From: Sphingobacterium thalpophilum
Lineage (GTDB): Bacteria; Bacteroidota; Bacteroidia; Sphingobacteriales; Sphingobacteriaceae
Length of the DNA: 64,000 nt
Assembly (NCBI GenBank): GCA_945868825.1
Contig: CAMBMM010000001.1
Coordinates: forward strand, 186,001 to 250,000
Direction: 5' to 3'
Shown: positions 49,849-61,731 of the stretch, piece by piece
Numbering within the stretch: position 1 is the first letter of the stretch
Layout of the letters: every line of letters begins with the position of its first letter
The notes under the pieces: model-generated
What the model was told of the DNA's origin: nothing
Database searches by the model: none
Seen by the model: only the letters and a program-made list of their open reading frames with translations
Position numbers and translations under genes: made by a program

Positions 49849-52125
49849 TTAGCCAATAATACGTAGCTTGGCAAATTTTAAAAGCAATTGCTTTTGCCCC
49901 AATTCTTTGAAAAAAATGGTGGCCTTTAGGTCGGGCTTATTTCCTTCCATATGAACCACTTTCCCGAAGCCAAAACGTTCGTGTTCTACTTCCATGCCTA
50001 CTTGCAAACCGCTAGTATCCGAAGGGCTAAAGCCTTCGCTAGGTACATGTGCTTTGGGTAAAATAGATTTACTTTTAAAGCTTGGTGTACTTGCAGGCTT
50101 AGGCTTAGAATAACTATCATTTTGTTTCCAATTATTCCGTTCATCATCAAAAAAAGCGTGCTGATTAGATTTTTGAACAACTTTGAAATCTAAATCTAGG
50201 TATTGTGGAGCTATTTCTTCGATGAAGCGACTTGGTTCGCAATTGGTTAAGCTACCCCAACGGTACCTTGAGGTGGCATAGCTTAAGGTGAGTTTCTTCT
50301 CTGCTCGGGTAATGGCCACATAAAAAAGCCGGCGCTCTTCTTCTAAATCGGTTCTAGAGTTTAACGACAATTGCGAAGGAAACAAATTTTCTTCTAGACC
50401 AACTACATAAACCTGACTAAATTCTAAGCCTTTTGCCGAGTGTATGGTCATGAGCGAAACGGTATCCGCATTGGGGTCTTTATCCTTATCGTCGTTTGTT
50501 AAGAGGGCAATGTCTTGCATAAAAATGTCAAGGCCCCGTTCTTCAATGTCTTCTCGGTCGCTAAACTCTTTTATTCCATTTAAAAGTTCCTGAATATTCT
50601 CATATCTACTTAATCCTTCTACCGATTTATCTTCATAAAGTTCTTTGAGTAGAGCACTGTGTTGCGCAATATGCAGGGCGGTATCGTATGCGGTATTGTT
50701 TTTTGCCAGTGCCTGAAAACTCTGGATTAGTAGCGCAAAATTAGCAATAGGGGTAGCACTTCGGCCATCTAAATACGTGCCTACATTCGTTATAATTTCC
50801 CAAAGTGTTTTCTGATGTTTATCGGCAGCCACGATAACACGCTCTATGCTAGTTTCGCCAATTCCTCTTCTGGGGTAATTGATTACCCGTTTTAGCGCCT
50901 CCTCATCATTGGGGTTAAATGTTAAACGGAAATAGGCAATCAGGTCTTTTATCTCTTTTCGTTGGTAAAAGGACTGTCCGCCATATATTTTATATGGTAT
51001 TCCTAATTTCCGAAGCGCTTCTTCCATTGCCCTTGATTGTGCATTGGTGCGGTAGAGGATGGCAAATTTTCGGTAGTTCAAGCCTTCTGAGGCATGTGTT
51101 TGGGCAATATTTTCGGCAACAATTTTCCCCTCCTCGTTATCGCTAAAAGCTCTCAAAACTTTTATTTTTTCCCCTTGTTCTTTTTCTGAAAATACCGTTT
51201 TTTGAAGCTGATTTTTATTGTTAGCAATCACACTATTTGCTACTTCTACAATATTTTGGGTGGAGCGGTAGTTCTGTTCCAGCTTAAATACGTTTAAATC
51301 CGGGTAATCTTTTTCAAAATTTAGGATGTTTTGAATGTTGGCCCCTCTAAAAGCGTAAATACTTTGTGCATCATCGCCTACTACACAAATATTTTCGGTA
51401 ATGGCCGCTAATTTTTTAACAATAAGGTATTGAGAAAAGTTGGTATCCTGATACTCATCTACCATAATGTATTTAAACCTGTTTTGGTATTTGTACAACA
51501 CATCTGGGTGTTCTTTTAGCAACACATTGGTTTTAAAAAGTAAATCATCAAAGTCCATAGCACCTGCCTTAAAACAACGTTGTGTATAGGCTTGGTATAT
51601 TTCTCCCAATTGTCCTCTTCCGGTTGCACGGTCTTCGCTTAGTATGTGTTCGCTTTGTACATATTCTGCAGAAGAAATGAGGTTGTTTTTGGCGTTTGAA
51701 ATGCGATTGTAAACGAAGTTGGCATTGTACAGTTTATCGTCGAGCTGTAATTCTTTAAGAATACTACGGATTAAACTTTTGCTATCGTCGGTATCGTAAA
51801 TAGTAAAATTTGTTGGGTAGCCTATTTTACCGGCTTCTACACGTAAAATTTTAGCAAAAACAGCATGGAAGGTACCCATCCAGCAATTTTTAGCTTCGGG
51901 GCCAACAACCTTAAATATGCGCTCTTGCATGCTTTTGGCCGCCTTATTCGTAAAAGTGAGTACAAGTATGTTAAATGGATCTATACCTTTTGTAATTAAA
52001 TGCGCCACTCGGTAGGTAATTACTCTGGTTTTCCCAGATCCGGCACCGGCAACAATCATTACAGGTCCTTCGGTTTGCTCTACAGCTGATTTTTGAGAGG
52101 GGTTGAGTCCGTTTAAATAATCCAA
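49849..52125 (-). CDS. UvrD/PcrA-type DNA helicase
   Basis: LNPSQKSAVEQTEGPVMIVAGAGSGKTRVITYRVA, VDEYQDTNFSQY, LMTIHSAKGLEFSQVYVVG. TTG start at 52125. Confidence 0.95.
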   Translation of the reverse strand: MDYLNGLNPSQKSAVEQTEGPVMIVAGAGSGKTRVITYRVAHLITKGIDPFNILVLTFTNKAAKSMQERIFKVVGPEAKNCWMGTFHAVFAKILRVEAGKIGYPTNFTIYDTDDSKSLIRSILKELQLDDKLYNANFVYNRISNAKNNLISSAEYVQSEHILSEDRATGRGQLGEIYQAYTQRCFKAGAMDFDDLLFKTNVLLKEHPDVLYKYQNRFKYIMVDEYQDTNFSQYLIVKKLAAITENICVVGDDAQSIYAFRGANIQNILNFEKDYPDLNVFKLEQNYRSTQNIVEVANSVIANNKNQLQKTVFSEKEQGEKIKVLRAFSDNEEGKIVAENIAQTHASEGLNYRKFAILYRTNAQSRAMEEALRKLGIPYKIYGGQSFYQRKEIKDLIAYFRLTFNPNDEEALKRVINYPRRGIGETSIERVIVAADKHQKTLWEIITNVGTYLDGRSATPIANFALLIQSFQALAKNNTAYDTALHIAQHSALLKELYEDKSVEGLSRYENIQELLNGIKEFSDREDIEERGLDIFMQDIALLTNDDKDKDPNADTVSLMTIHSAKGLEFSQVYVVGLEENLFPSQLSLNSRTDLEEERRLFYVAITRAEKKLTLSYATSRYRWGSLTNCEPSRFIEEIAPQYLDLDFKVVQKSNQHAFFDDERNNWKQNDSYSKPKPASTPSFKSKSILPKAHVPSEGFSPSDTSGLQVGMEVEHERFGFGKVVHMEGNKPDLKATIFFKELGQKQLLLKFAKLRIIG

Positions 52126-52203
52126 AATTGTTCGGGTTTATGAAAGCGCTAAATTAGGAAACAAGCCCCATACTTGATAGGAATGTTCAAAAGTTTAAGC
52201 AAC

Positions 52204-53694
52204 TCAATCATCGTAAAATGGTTTGGCCTTGGGGTTAGCCAATAGGTCGTTAATTCGTTTAATTTTTATTTCTAGTACTTCAACACAAATTTTTAAATTC
52301 CGTACCAATTCTTTGTGCGAAATCATTTTTTCATCATCAAGCTCTATAATCGTTTTTAACGTACTTAAGGGTCCACGTACATCGTGAGGGAGGTGTGTGC
52401 TTAGTTCGTTAATTTTTATGGCATTTATTTTATCAAGCTTAGATTTTTCGTTCACCAAACCTTTCAAGTGTTTATTTATTACCAGTAGCTGATTTTTTTG
52501 CGAATTAATTTCCTCGTTCAAATAGAGAAGTTCTTCATTAGCTCTATTTTTTTGGCGCACACTTCTAACCAATAAAATAATGAGAATAAACAGTAAGCCA
52601 GTAATTATAAGTGAAAACACTAGAATGATGTTTTTCTTTTCTTGCTTCACTCTGTACAATTCGTTTTTTCGTATCAGTTCATTTTTGTGCGATTGATCTA
52701 CAATTAAATCGATTTTTGCAGTTTCATTTTTTCGAAAATTCACACTGTCTTGTTTATATACGAGTTGCAAAAAGTGTAGTGCATTACCGTAATTTTTGCG
52801 TTTAGCCTCCAATTCATAATAGGTATGATTAAAATCATTAACCATCTTCTCATCGTGGGTTTCTTTTGCTAGGCGCATGCCCTCCATGAGGTATTTTCCT
52901 GCTGCAGTGTAATTTTTCTTTGCAATATATATGCTTGCTAAACTTAGGTTTATGCTAGCAATAGATTCGCTAAGATCCTCTTCTTTTGCTAATTTATATG
53001 CTTTAACTAAAAAATTTTCTGCTTGATCAAACATGCTGCGGTCTAAAAAAATCTTCCCACAATTTTGCAAACTATGTACTATGCCTGTTTTGTCGCCCAC
53101 TGCCGAAAACATTTTTTCTGCTTTGATATAATCATCTAAGGCTTGAACGTGGCGTTTTGTTCTAACATTAATGTTGCCCATATTTAAATAGATGTTTGCA
53201 AGCATTCCTGTATCTCTTAAAGGTAGAGCCAGTTTAAGCGCTCGATTGAAATATCCCGAAGCTTTTGTGTAATCTGTTTGAGAATATAGCCCACCTATAT
53301 TGTTTAGGACTTTTGCTTGCCCAGCTTTGTTTTTACTTGCTACAAAAAGCTGTAGTGACTTTAAGTAGTAGCTGATGCTTTTTTCTGTTTCAAACAAATA
53401 ATAGGTTGCTAAACCCATCATGCGGTAGGCTTCGGCTTCTCCTTTGGTATAATGTAGTTGTTTTGCCATGGCCAATGCTTTTTTTGCCCCTTCGAGACTC
53501 AGTTCCGAATTCTTTAGCCTATTAGTAAAGGCACGTTTGTTCAGCGTATCTACCACGCTGCTATCTGCAGGATTGGTAGTGATTTGAATGGCATGGGCAT
53601 GAGGTAGTCCAACACCCCATATTGCGCAAAAGATAGCTGCTATCTGTACTGCGGATTTAATTTTTTGAATCATTTTGGAAAAATAATTATTCAA
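52204..53694 (-). CDS. TPR-repeat sensor protein with TM and HisKA/DHp domain, no HATPase
   Basis: Signal sequence, about 6 TPR units, TM (IILVFSLIITGLLFILIILLV), coiled coil, HLPHDVRGPLSTLKTI H-box, stop 50 residues later. Confidence 0.85.
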   Translation of the reverse strand: MNNYFSKMIQKIKSAVQIAAIFCAIWGVGLPHAHAIQITTNPADSSVVDTLNKRAFTNRLKNSELSLEGAKKALAMAKQLHYTKGEAEAYRMMGLATYYLFETEKSISYYLKSLQLFVASKNKAGQAKVLNNIGGLYSQTDYTKASGYFNRALKLALPLRDTGMLANIYLNMGNINVRTKRHVQALDDYIKAEKMFSAVGDKTGIVHSLQNCGKIFLDRSMFDQAENFLVKAYKLAKEEDLSESIASINLSLASIYIAKKNYTAAGKYLMEGMRLAKETHDEKMVNDFNHTYYELEAKRKNYGNALHFLQLVYKQDSVNFRKNETAKIDLIVDQSHKNELIRKNELYRVKQEKKNIILVFSLIITGLLFILIILLVRSVRQKNRANEELLYLNEEINSQKNQLLVINKHLKGLVNEKSKLDKINAIKINELSTHLPHDVRGPLSTLKTIIELDDEKMISHKELVRNLKICVEVLEIKIKRINDLLANPKAKPFYDD

Positions 53695-53854
53695 TGAATA
53701 AATTAATTATCTATTTACAACAATTATAAGAAATATCTCTCATATATTTTCATTAAAAAATAATTTAATTCTTTTTACAAAAAATTATTAAGCTCAAAAT
53801 CAAATCATTATAATTATTAGGTAATAAAATTAACTATATATAGTTATTATTCTA

Positions 53855-53862
53855 TATATTTG
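53855..53862 (+). promoter_or_regulatory. Putative -7 promoter element TATATTTG for small lipoprotein
   Basis: Exact TAnnTTTG in an AT-rich intergenic region, 48 nt before ATG 53911. Confidence 0.5.
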
Positions 53863-53910
53863 ATAATAATATAACTAAAAATTAAAAATTTACTTTAAAA
53901 TTAAATTCTC

Positions 53911-54057
53911 ATGAAAAAAATCTTATTTTCTCTACTAGTTTTAGGATTCATTGGAATGGTTTCCTGCAAAAAAGACAACAGTGTGCAACCCACAAAATCG
54001 AACAACTCCACATTAACCAATGGAGGTGACAAGCGTGATTTGGGTATGGGTGATTAA
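53911..54057 (+). CDS. 48-aa predicted small lipoprotein (absent from ORF track)
   Basis: ATG...TAA: MKKILFSLLVLGFIGMVSCKKDNSVQPTKSNNSTLTNGGDKRDLGMGD; lipobox MVSC; promoter motif upstream and terminator directly downstream. Confidence 0.75.
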   Translation: MKKILFSLLVLGFIGMVSCKKDNSVQPTKSNNSTLTNGGDKRDLGMGD

Positions 54058-54082
54058 TGCCTCTACCTATTTCATTGATGCG

Positions 54083-54114
54083 AAAACGAGGGTAATTTTT
54101 ACCCTCGTTTTTTT
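54083..54114 (+). terminator. Rho-independent terminator after small lipoprotein
   Basis: AAACGAGGGTAA-TTT-TTACCCTCGTTT followed by T-run. Confidence 0.88.
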
Positions 54115-54187
54115 ATTTCTAAAAGCCCGTTTAGCCAGCTAAATCCTTCGGTGGTATTTAATATATTTGTACCAAACAAAACAGGCT

Positions 54188-55558
54188 ATGGAAACTATAA
54201 AAAACTATGTTGCCCAGAATAAACAACGCTTTTTAGACGAATTATTCGAATTATTGCGTTTCCCATCGGTGAGTGCAGACCCTGCGTATAAAACAGAAGT
54301 ATTAAAAACCGCCGATTTTGTAGCCCGAAAGCTTACAGATGCCGGTGCCGATAAGGTAGAAGTTTGCCCTACTGCGGGTTACCCGATTGTGTATGGCGAA
54401 AAAATAATAGATCCTGCTAAACCTACCGTATTGGTTTATGGCCATTACGATGTACAACCTGCCGATCCCTTGGAATTGTGGCATACACCACCATTTGAAC
54501 CCACCATTCGTGATGAGAAAATTTATGCACGTGGTGCTTGTGACGATAAAGGACAATTTTACATGCATGTAAAAGCATTTGAACTGATGATGCAAACGGA
54601 TACCCTTCCCTGCAATATTAAGTTCATGATAGAGGGCGAAGAAGAGGTAGGTTCTAATAATTTAGGTCTATTTGTACAAGCCAATAAACAGAAATTAAAA
54701 TCGGATGTAGTGCTCATTTCTGATACCTCGATGTTGAGCATGGAGAACCCATCATTGGAAACAGGATTGAGAGGTTTATCTTATTTAGAAGTGGAGGTAG
54801 TAGGCCCTAACCGCGATTTACATTCTGGGGTATACGGCGGTGCCGTAGCCAACCCGGCTACTATTTTGTGCCAACTCATTGCCTCTTTACATGATGAACA
54901 CAATCACATCACCATACCTGGCTTTTACGACGATGTTTTGCCCTTAAGTGAAGCCGATAGAACAGCCTTAAATATGGCTCCATTTGATTTAGAAACGTAT
55001 AAAAAAGACCTTGGTGTAAACGATGTTTGGGGTGAAAAAGGCTACACTACCTTAGAACGTACCGGTACCCGACCAACCCTAGAAGTAAATGGTATTTGGG
55101 GTGGATATACCGGCGAAGGTGCCAAAACCGTTTTGCCATCTAAAGCTTCCGCAAAAATTTCTATGCGTTTGGTACCTAACCAACAATCTGATAAAATAAC
55201 ACAATTATTTACCGAGCATTTCCAAAAAATTGCACCTACTTATGTGAAGGTTAAAGTAAGTGCGCACCACGGTGGCGAACCTGTGGTAACCCCAACCGAT
55301 AGCGTGGCGTACCGTGCCGCACAAAAAGCCATTAGCGAATCATTCAGTAAGGATCCAATTCCTACCCGTGGTGGTGGCAGTATTCCCATTGTAGCATTAT
55401 TTGAAAAAGAATTGGGCATTAAAACTGTACTTATGGGTTTTGGTTTAGATAGCGATAACCTACATTCGCCAAACGAAAAATACGATTTAGCGAATTACTA
55501 CAAAGGCATTGAAACCATTCCCTTGTTTCATAAATATTTTGCTGAACTGAGTAAATAA
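54188..55558 (+). CDS. M20 family dipeptidase
   Basis: [57 protein letters not shown]. Confidence 0.94.
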   Translation: METIKNYVAQNKQRFLDELFELLRFPSVSADPAYKTEVLKTADFVARKLTDAGADKVEVCPTAGYPIVYGEKIIDPAKPTVLVYGHYDVQPADPLELWHTPPFEPTIRDEKIYARGACDDKGQFYMHVKAFELMMQTDTLPCNIKFMIEGEEEVGSNNLGLFVQANKQKLKSDVVLISDTSMLSMENPSLETGLRGLSYLEVEVVGPNRDLHSGVYGGAVANPATILCQLIASLHDEHNHITIPGFYDDVLPLSEADRTALNMAPFDLETYKKDLGVNDVWGEKGYTTLERTGTRPTLEVNGIWGGYTGEGAKTVLPSKASAKISMRLVPNQQSDKITQLFTEHFQKIAPTYVKVKVSAHHGGEPVVTPTDSVAYRAAQKAISESFSKDPIPTRGGGSIPIVALFEKELGIKTVLMGFGLDSDNLHSPNEKYDLANYYKGIETIPLFHKYFAELSK

Positions 55559-55560
55559 GT

Positions 55561-57564
55561 ATGCCCAATTCGCTTATTCACGAAACGTCGCCGTATTTAC
55601 TGCAGCATGCGCATAATCCGGTTGATTGGTACCCCTGGGGGGCCGAGGCTTTGGATAAAGCGAAGGCAGAAAATAAACTCATTTTAGTGAGCATAGGCTA
55701 TTCTGCCTGTCATTGGTGCCATGTAATGGAGCACGAAAGTTTTGAAGATGAGGCCGTGGCCGACATCATGAACGAACATTTTTTGTGTATTAAAATTGAC
55801 CGAGAGGAGCGGCCAGATATAGACCAAGTTTACATGTTAGCCGTACAATTAATGACTGGATCTGGTGGTTGGCCTTTAAATTGTATCTGTTTGCCCGATC
55901 AACGTCCCATTTACGGAGGTACCTATTTTAAAAAAGAAGATTGGAAAAAGCTCTTACTAAATTTGGCATCCTTTTGGACTGAAAAGCCCAAAGAAGCCGA
56001 AAATTATGCCAATAAGCTCACCGAAGGCATCCGCAAAAGTGAAAAAATAACCTTTTTATCGGAGCAAAAAACCTATACTCAAGAAGATCTTAACGAAATT
56101 TACGAACCTTGGGCCAGTCAATTTGATTGGACCGAAGGAGGCTATACCCGATCACCCAAATTTCCCTTACCAAGTAATTGGACCTTTATGCTTCGGTATG
56201 CGAAACTAATGGGCAACGAACAAGCAGATGCCATTACACATTTTACCTTGCAAAAAATGGCTTTTGGTGGTATTTACGATCAATTAGGAGGAGGCTTTGC
56301 CCGCTACTCGGTAGATGCTAAATGGCATGTGCCGCACTTCGAGAAGATGCTGTATGACAATGCCCAATTGGTGAGTTTATATGCCGAAGCCTATCAGCAA
56401 GAACCCTTGCCGCTCTATCGTAATGTGGTGTACGAAACCATTGATTGGTTAGGTAGAGAAATGAGTGATTCTTCGGGTGGCTTTTATGCAGCTTTAGATG
56501 CCGATAGTGAAGGCATTGAGGGAAAGTTTTATACCTTTGCTAAAGCAGAAATTGATAAATTATTGGGCGATGAATCGGCCGTGTTTTGCACCTATTATAA
56601 CCTCACAGATCTAGGCAATTGGGATGAAGAACATACAAATATTCTGTGCCGAAAAGAATCGGATGTAAAATTAGCCAAGGCATTTAATCTGAGCGTAGAA
56701 GAGCTTTATTTACGCTTAGAAATAGCCAAGAAAAAAGTATTTCAGTACCGCGAAAAACGCATTCGACCGGGATTGGATGATAAAATTTTAACCGCCTGGA
56801 ATGGCTTAACTTTAAAGGCCTTAACTGACGCCTATCGGGTATTTGATGAAGATCGATTTTTACAAATGGCCCTTAAGAATGCTCATTTTTTGCTAAAAAA
56901 TATGCGGGCTATCGATGGTTCTTTATACCGAAACTTTAAAGCAAATAAAGCTACTATTACCGCCTTTTTAGATGATTATGCCTTACTGATAGAAGGGCTC
57001 ATTGCCTTATACGAAACTACTTTTGATGAGCACTGGTTAAACCAAGCCAAAGAATTAACCGACTATGTGGTAGCTCACTTTTACGATGAAGCCAGTGGCA
57101 TGTTTTTCTACACTTCCGATAGTGGTGAAACCCTAATTGCCCGTAAACACGAAATTATGGACAATGTGATTCCGAGCGCCAACTCAGTAATGGCTTATAA
57201 TTTGGCAAAACTTGGTAAGCTCTATCAGAACAAGGTTTACGTAGAGCTTTCGGAGCAGTTGTTACGCAATGTGCATCCACAGATAAAAAATTACGGCTCC
57301 GCCTATTCTAATTGGGCTTCTTTGCTTTTAAATGAAGTTTTTGGTGTGTATGAACTAGCCATAACTGGCCCTGAGAGTTTGCAGAAGCGTCAAGAAATTG
57401 ACAAATTTCACATTCCTAATAAAATTTTATTGGGCGGAAGCAAAGGAAGTTTACCTTTGTTGCAGGATAAGTGGGGCACGCAAACCAGAATTTTTGTTTG
57501 CCACAACAACACCTGTCAACTTCCGGTAACGGCGGTTGCCGAAGCCTTAACATACATTCATTAA
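55561..57564 (+). CDS. Thioredoxin domain-containing protein (DUF255/YyaL, spermatogenesis-associated protein 20-like)
   Basis: [57 protein letters not shown]. Confidence 0.95.
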   Translation: MPNSLIHETSPYLLQHAHNPVDWYPWGAEALDKAKAENKLILVSIGYSACHWCHVMEHESFEDEAVADIMNEHFLCIKIDREERPDIDQVYMLAVQLMTGSGGWPLNCICLPDQRPIYGGTYFKKEDWKKLLLNLASFWTEKPKEAENYANKLTEGIRKSEKITFLSEQKTYTQEDLNEIYEPWASQFDWTEGGYTRSPKFPLPSNWTFMLRYAKLMGNEQADAITHFTLQKMAFGGIYDQLGGGFARYSVDAKWHVPHFEKMLYDNAQLVSLYAEAYQQEPLPLYRNVVYETIDWLGREMSDSSGGFYAALDADSEGIEGKFYTFAKAEIDKLLGDESAVFCTYYNLTDLGNWDEEHTNILCRKESDVKLAKAFNLSVEELYLRLEIAKKKVFQYREKRIRPGLDDKILTAWNGLTLKALTDAYRVFDEDRFLQMALKNAHFLLKNMRAIDGSLYRNFKANKATITAFLDDYALLIEGLIALYETTFDEHWLNQAKELTDYVVAHFYDEASGMFFYTSDSGETLIARKHEIMDNVIPSANSVMAYNLAKLGKLYQNKVYVELSEQLLRNVHPQIKNYGSAYSNWASLLLNEVFGVYELAITGPESLQKRQEIDKFHIPNKILLGGSKGSLPLLQDKWGTQTRIFVCHNNTCQLPVTAVAEALTYIH

Positions 57565-57599
57565 CCACCGAGACCCGTTGGTCTCCCAATTTTTTAAAA

Positions 57600-58097
57600 A
57601 TGACGATTAAACCAAACAGCGTAGTTGCCCTTACCTACGAATTGCACACCACCGAAAACGGCGAAAAAGTATTTGTAGAAAAAGCTACAGAAGAAAACCC
57701 ACTTGTATTTTTATATGGATTGGGTATGATGCTTCCCAAATTTGAAGAATATTTAAACGGATTAGCAGCCGGAGCCACTTATGGTTTCGAACTTTCTGCT
57801 GCCGACGGCTATGGCGAAAAAGATCCTTCGGCTATTACAGAATTGCCATTAGATATGTTTGGCGATATGGAAAAACCAGCAGTAGGTGCTATTTTGCCTT
57901 TACAAGATAACCAAGGTCACCAATTTAGAGCTCTAGTTACCGCTATTAGCGAAACTCTAGTTACGGTTGATTTAAATCATCCGATGGCGGGTAAAGACTT
58001 ACATTTTACAGGCGCTATAATTTCCGTAAGAGAAGCTACTGCCGATGAGTTGGCACACGGTCATGCGCATGGCATTGATGGCCAAGCAGGTCACTAA
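57600..58097 (+). CDS. SlyD-like FKBP-type peptidyl-prolyl isomerase with His-rich tail
   Basis: VVALTYELHTTENGEKVFVEKATEENPLVFLYGLGMMLPKFEEYLNGL; tail ELAHGHAHGIDGQAGH. Start ATG 57600. Confidence 0.9.
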   Translation: MTIKPNSVVALTYELHTTENGEKVFVEKATEENPLVFLYGLGMMLPKFEEYLNGLAAGATYGFELSAADGYGEKDPSAITELPLDMFGDMEKPAVGAILPLQDNQGHQFRALVTAISETLVTVDLNHPMAGKDLHFTGAIISVREATADELAHGHAHGIDGQAGH

Positions 58098-58117
58098 GAA
58101 GGATGTCTTCGTTTAAC

Positions 58118-58148
58118 AAAAAAGCCCCGAGGTTTCTCGGGGCTTTTT

Positions 58149-58150
<2 letters not shown>
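58118..58150. terminator. Bidirectional rho-independent terminator between convergent genes
   Basis: AAAAAAGCCCCGAG-GTTT-CTCGGGGCTTTTTTT. Confidence 0.9.
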
Positions 58151-59798
<1,648 letters not shown>

Positions 59799-59846
59799 TT
59801 ACGCATTTTATTCGCTTATAATACACGTTTCGTAAAACTAGCTGAC

Positions 59847-60677
59847 TTAAAAATTGTTTATCATGATACGGTGCAAGGTTTTTGCATTCCACTTGCCGCT
59901 AGCAATATTTCTGCGAATGGTATAGAGCGGCTCTTTTTCATCACGTTTGGCGGATAATTGAAAAGCGGCTTTAAACCGTCTTTTTTTAAGTTCTGGGATT
60001 CCATCGGCATTCCACAAGCCAAATGGGTAGGCAAAATAGGTAATTTTTTTACCGGTAATTTCTTCTAAGCGCTTAGTAGGTTTATCCACTTGTGCTATCC
60101 AATCTTCGGCGGTGTATTTTTTAAAATTCTGATGATCCCAAGTGTGCGAAGCAATCACATGCCCAGCATCGCTTAAGGATTTTATTTGGTCGCTACTCAT
60201 ATATCGAGGTCGGCCAATAGAAACGGTCATGATAAAAAAAACGCCTTTAAAGTCATATTTTTTTAATTCGGGTGCGGCTAAGGTGAATTGTTCCACATCG
60301 GTGTCATCAAAAGTAAGCATGATGGGTTTTGCTGGTAATTTTGCTCCAGTGCTTAAATAGGCAAGCAATTCATCGGGCAAAATAGTATGGTAACCGCTAT
60401 CTGCTAGCATTTTGATATGTTCTTTAAAGGTTTCAGGAGCCACCACATAATCTTTGGTGCTTTCGGAATCGGCGGCTCTCCAAGCCCTGATTTGGTGATA
60501 GCACAAAATAGGCACTTGCTTTTTGGCTAATATTTCTGGAGCGGTGGCAGTGGGTTTTTTTGTGGCGGGTTGGTGTTCGCTTTGTTTAATAGAAGTGTTA
60601 TTGCAGGCTAAAAAAGCAATAGCGGTAAAAATTAAAAAGGTAAAACGCATGCTTTTATTTTCTCTTTTTAGGTTCAA
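59847..60677 (-). CDS. Polysaccharide deacetylase family lipoprotein
   Basis: VPILCYHQI, KPIMLTFDDTD, HVIASHTWDH, YFAYPFG; lipobox FLACNN. Confidence 0.9.
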   Translation of the reverse strand: MNLKRENKSMRFTFLIFTAIAFLACNNTSIKQSEHQPATKKPTATAPEILAKKQVPILCYHQIRAWRAADSESTKDYVVAPETFKEHIKMLADSGYHTILPDELLAYLSTGAKLPAKPIMLTFDDTDVEQFTLAAPELKKYDFKGVFFIMTVSIGRPRYMSSDQIKSLSDAGHVIASHTWDHQNFKKYTAEDWIAQVDKPTKRLEEITGKKITYFAYPFGLWNADGIPELKKRRFKAAFQLSAKRDEKEPLYTIRRNIASGKWNAKTLHRIMINNF

Positions 60678-61569
60678 TGGGTGTGGGGTCTGTAATTCTA
60701 GTGTCGAGCCAATCTTTTAATCTTCGAGTAAGGGCGGTTCTTTTGTTGCTAAAGGTAATATCCGTATCCCAAATTTCATATTCTAATTTTTCACCTTTTT
60801 CCAGGGGAATCAAGTAATTGTTCGATTCGTGTTCATCGACCACTAGAATGGGTTTGGTACTACTTTTTATGATTTCTTCTAGATTATAGCGTTCTACATT
60901 GGCTAGCATTTCTTTCAAAAAATAGTCGGGGTTAATATTGAGCATATCCAAGGTAGAAAGGTATTCTTTCATACTACTCAGGTTGGCAGTGCCCGATGGG
61001 CTATTGATGATTCGATGGGGATTGAAAAGTGATAAGGTTGCAACTCCTTTTATTCTCGGATCATTTATACCTGCAATAAGGGCAATGGCGCCACCCGTAT
61101 TGTGCCCAAAAAGCGCAATTTTTGAAGTATCTATGCGTAAACGTTCCGCGTTTTCTTCGGCGGTTAAGTAATCAATTACCGCTTTGGTATCGGCAATGTT
61201 ATTTTCAAACGTAAAATCACCTTTGCTACCCCAACTTCCTCTAAAATCGAAATATACCACGTTGTAGCCTCCGGTTTTTCGCAGGTTTTGGGCAATATCT
61301 AAATTACGCTCGTTGCCGGGATTGCCATGTAAAAACACCAAAGTGGGGTGAGGCCCAGGGCCGTTTGCCAAATACTCTAAACCATAAATTTTTACACCAC
61401 CCGAAGGCATTTGCAGTTCTTCCATGCCTGCCGGAAAATCAGGGTCTTGTTCAAAATCTTTCACCAAATAAGCATCAGAAGTTTTGATGGTAGTTTTATT
61501 TTTTTGTTGACAAGCCATGCCAAGGCTAGCCAACAGTAGGGCTAGGCAATAGGTAGTTAATTTGTTCAT
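60655..61569 (-). CDS. Alpha/beta hydrolase-fold lipoprotein, catalytic residues apparently substituted
   Basis: HGNPGNERNLD, VYFDFRGSWGSKGDF, LFGHNTGGAIAL; lipobox LGMACQQ. Start MNKLTT at 61569 (upstream ATG at 61593 possible). Confidence 0.88.
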   Translation of the reverse strand: MNKLTTYCLALLLASLGMACQQKNKTTIKTSDAYLVKDFEQDPDFPAGMEELQMPSGGVKIYGLEYLANGPGPHPTLVFLHGNPGNERNLDIAQNLRKTGGYNVVYFDFRGSWGSKGDFTFENNIADTKAVIDYLTAEENAERLRIDTSKIALFGHNTGGAIALIAGINDPRIKGVATLSLFNPHRIINSPSGTANLSSMKEYLSTLDMLNINPDYFLKEMLANVERYNLEEIIKSSTKPILVVDEHESNNYLIPLEKGEKLEYEIWDTDITFSNKRTALTRRLKDWLDTRITDPTPIEPKKRK

Positions 61570-61731
61570 CTTTTGTAGGTTAATTCGCTTCAATATAAAT
61601 TATTTAACGTTGGTAAACACAAATTGATTGTTTTTAAGATCCAATTTTGTGCTACTTTCTTTATCAACCTTAACTGCTAAAATGGTTTTTGATAATTCAT
61701 TTCTGAATGACTCTTTTTAACGAACTTAGAC

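Noticed and set aside
52126-52203. Frameshifted HATPase domain downstream of the TPR-DHp gene
   Set aside because: Only 78 nt before the next CDS and no N-box/G-box-like motif readable in any frame.
60244-60330. Polysaccharide deacetylase motif TFDDTD instead of TFDDG as a possible inactivation
   Set aside because: Both Asp residues and the downstream SHTWDH metal motif are intact, so loss of activity is not supported.
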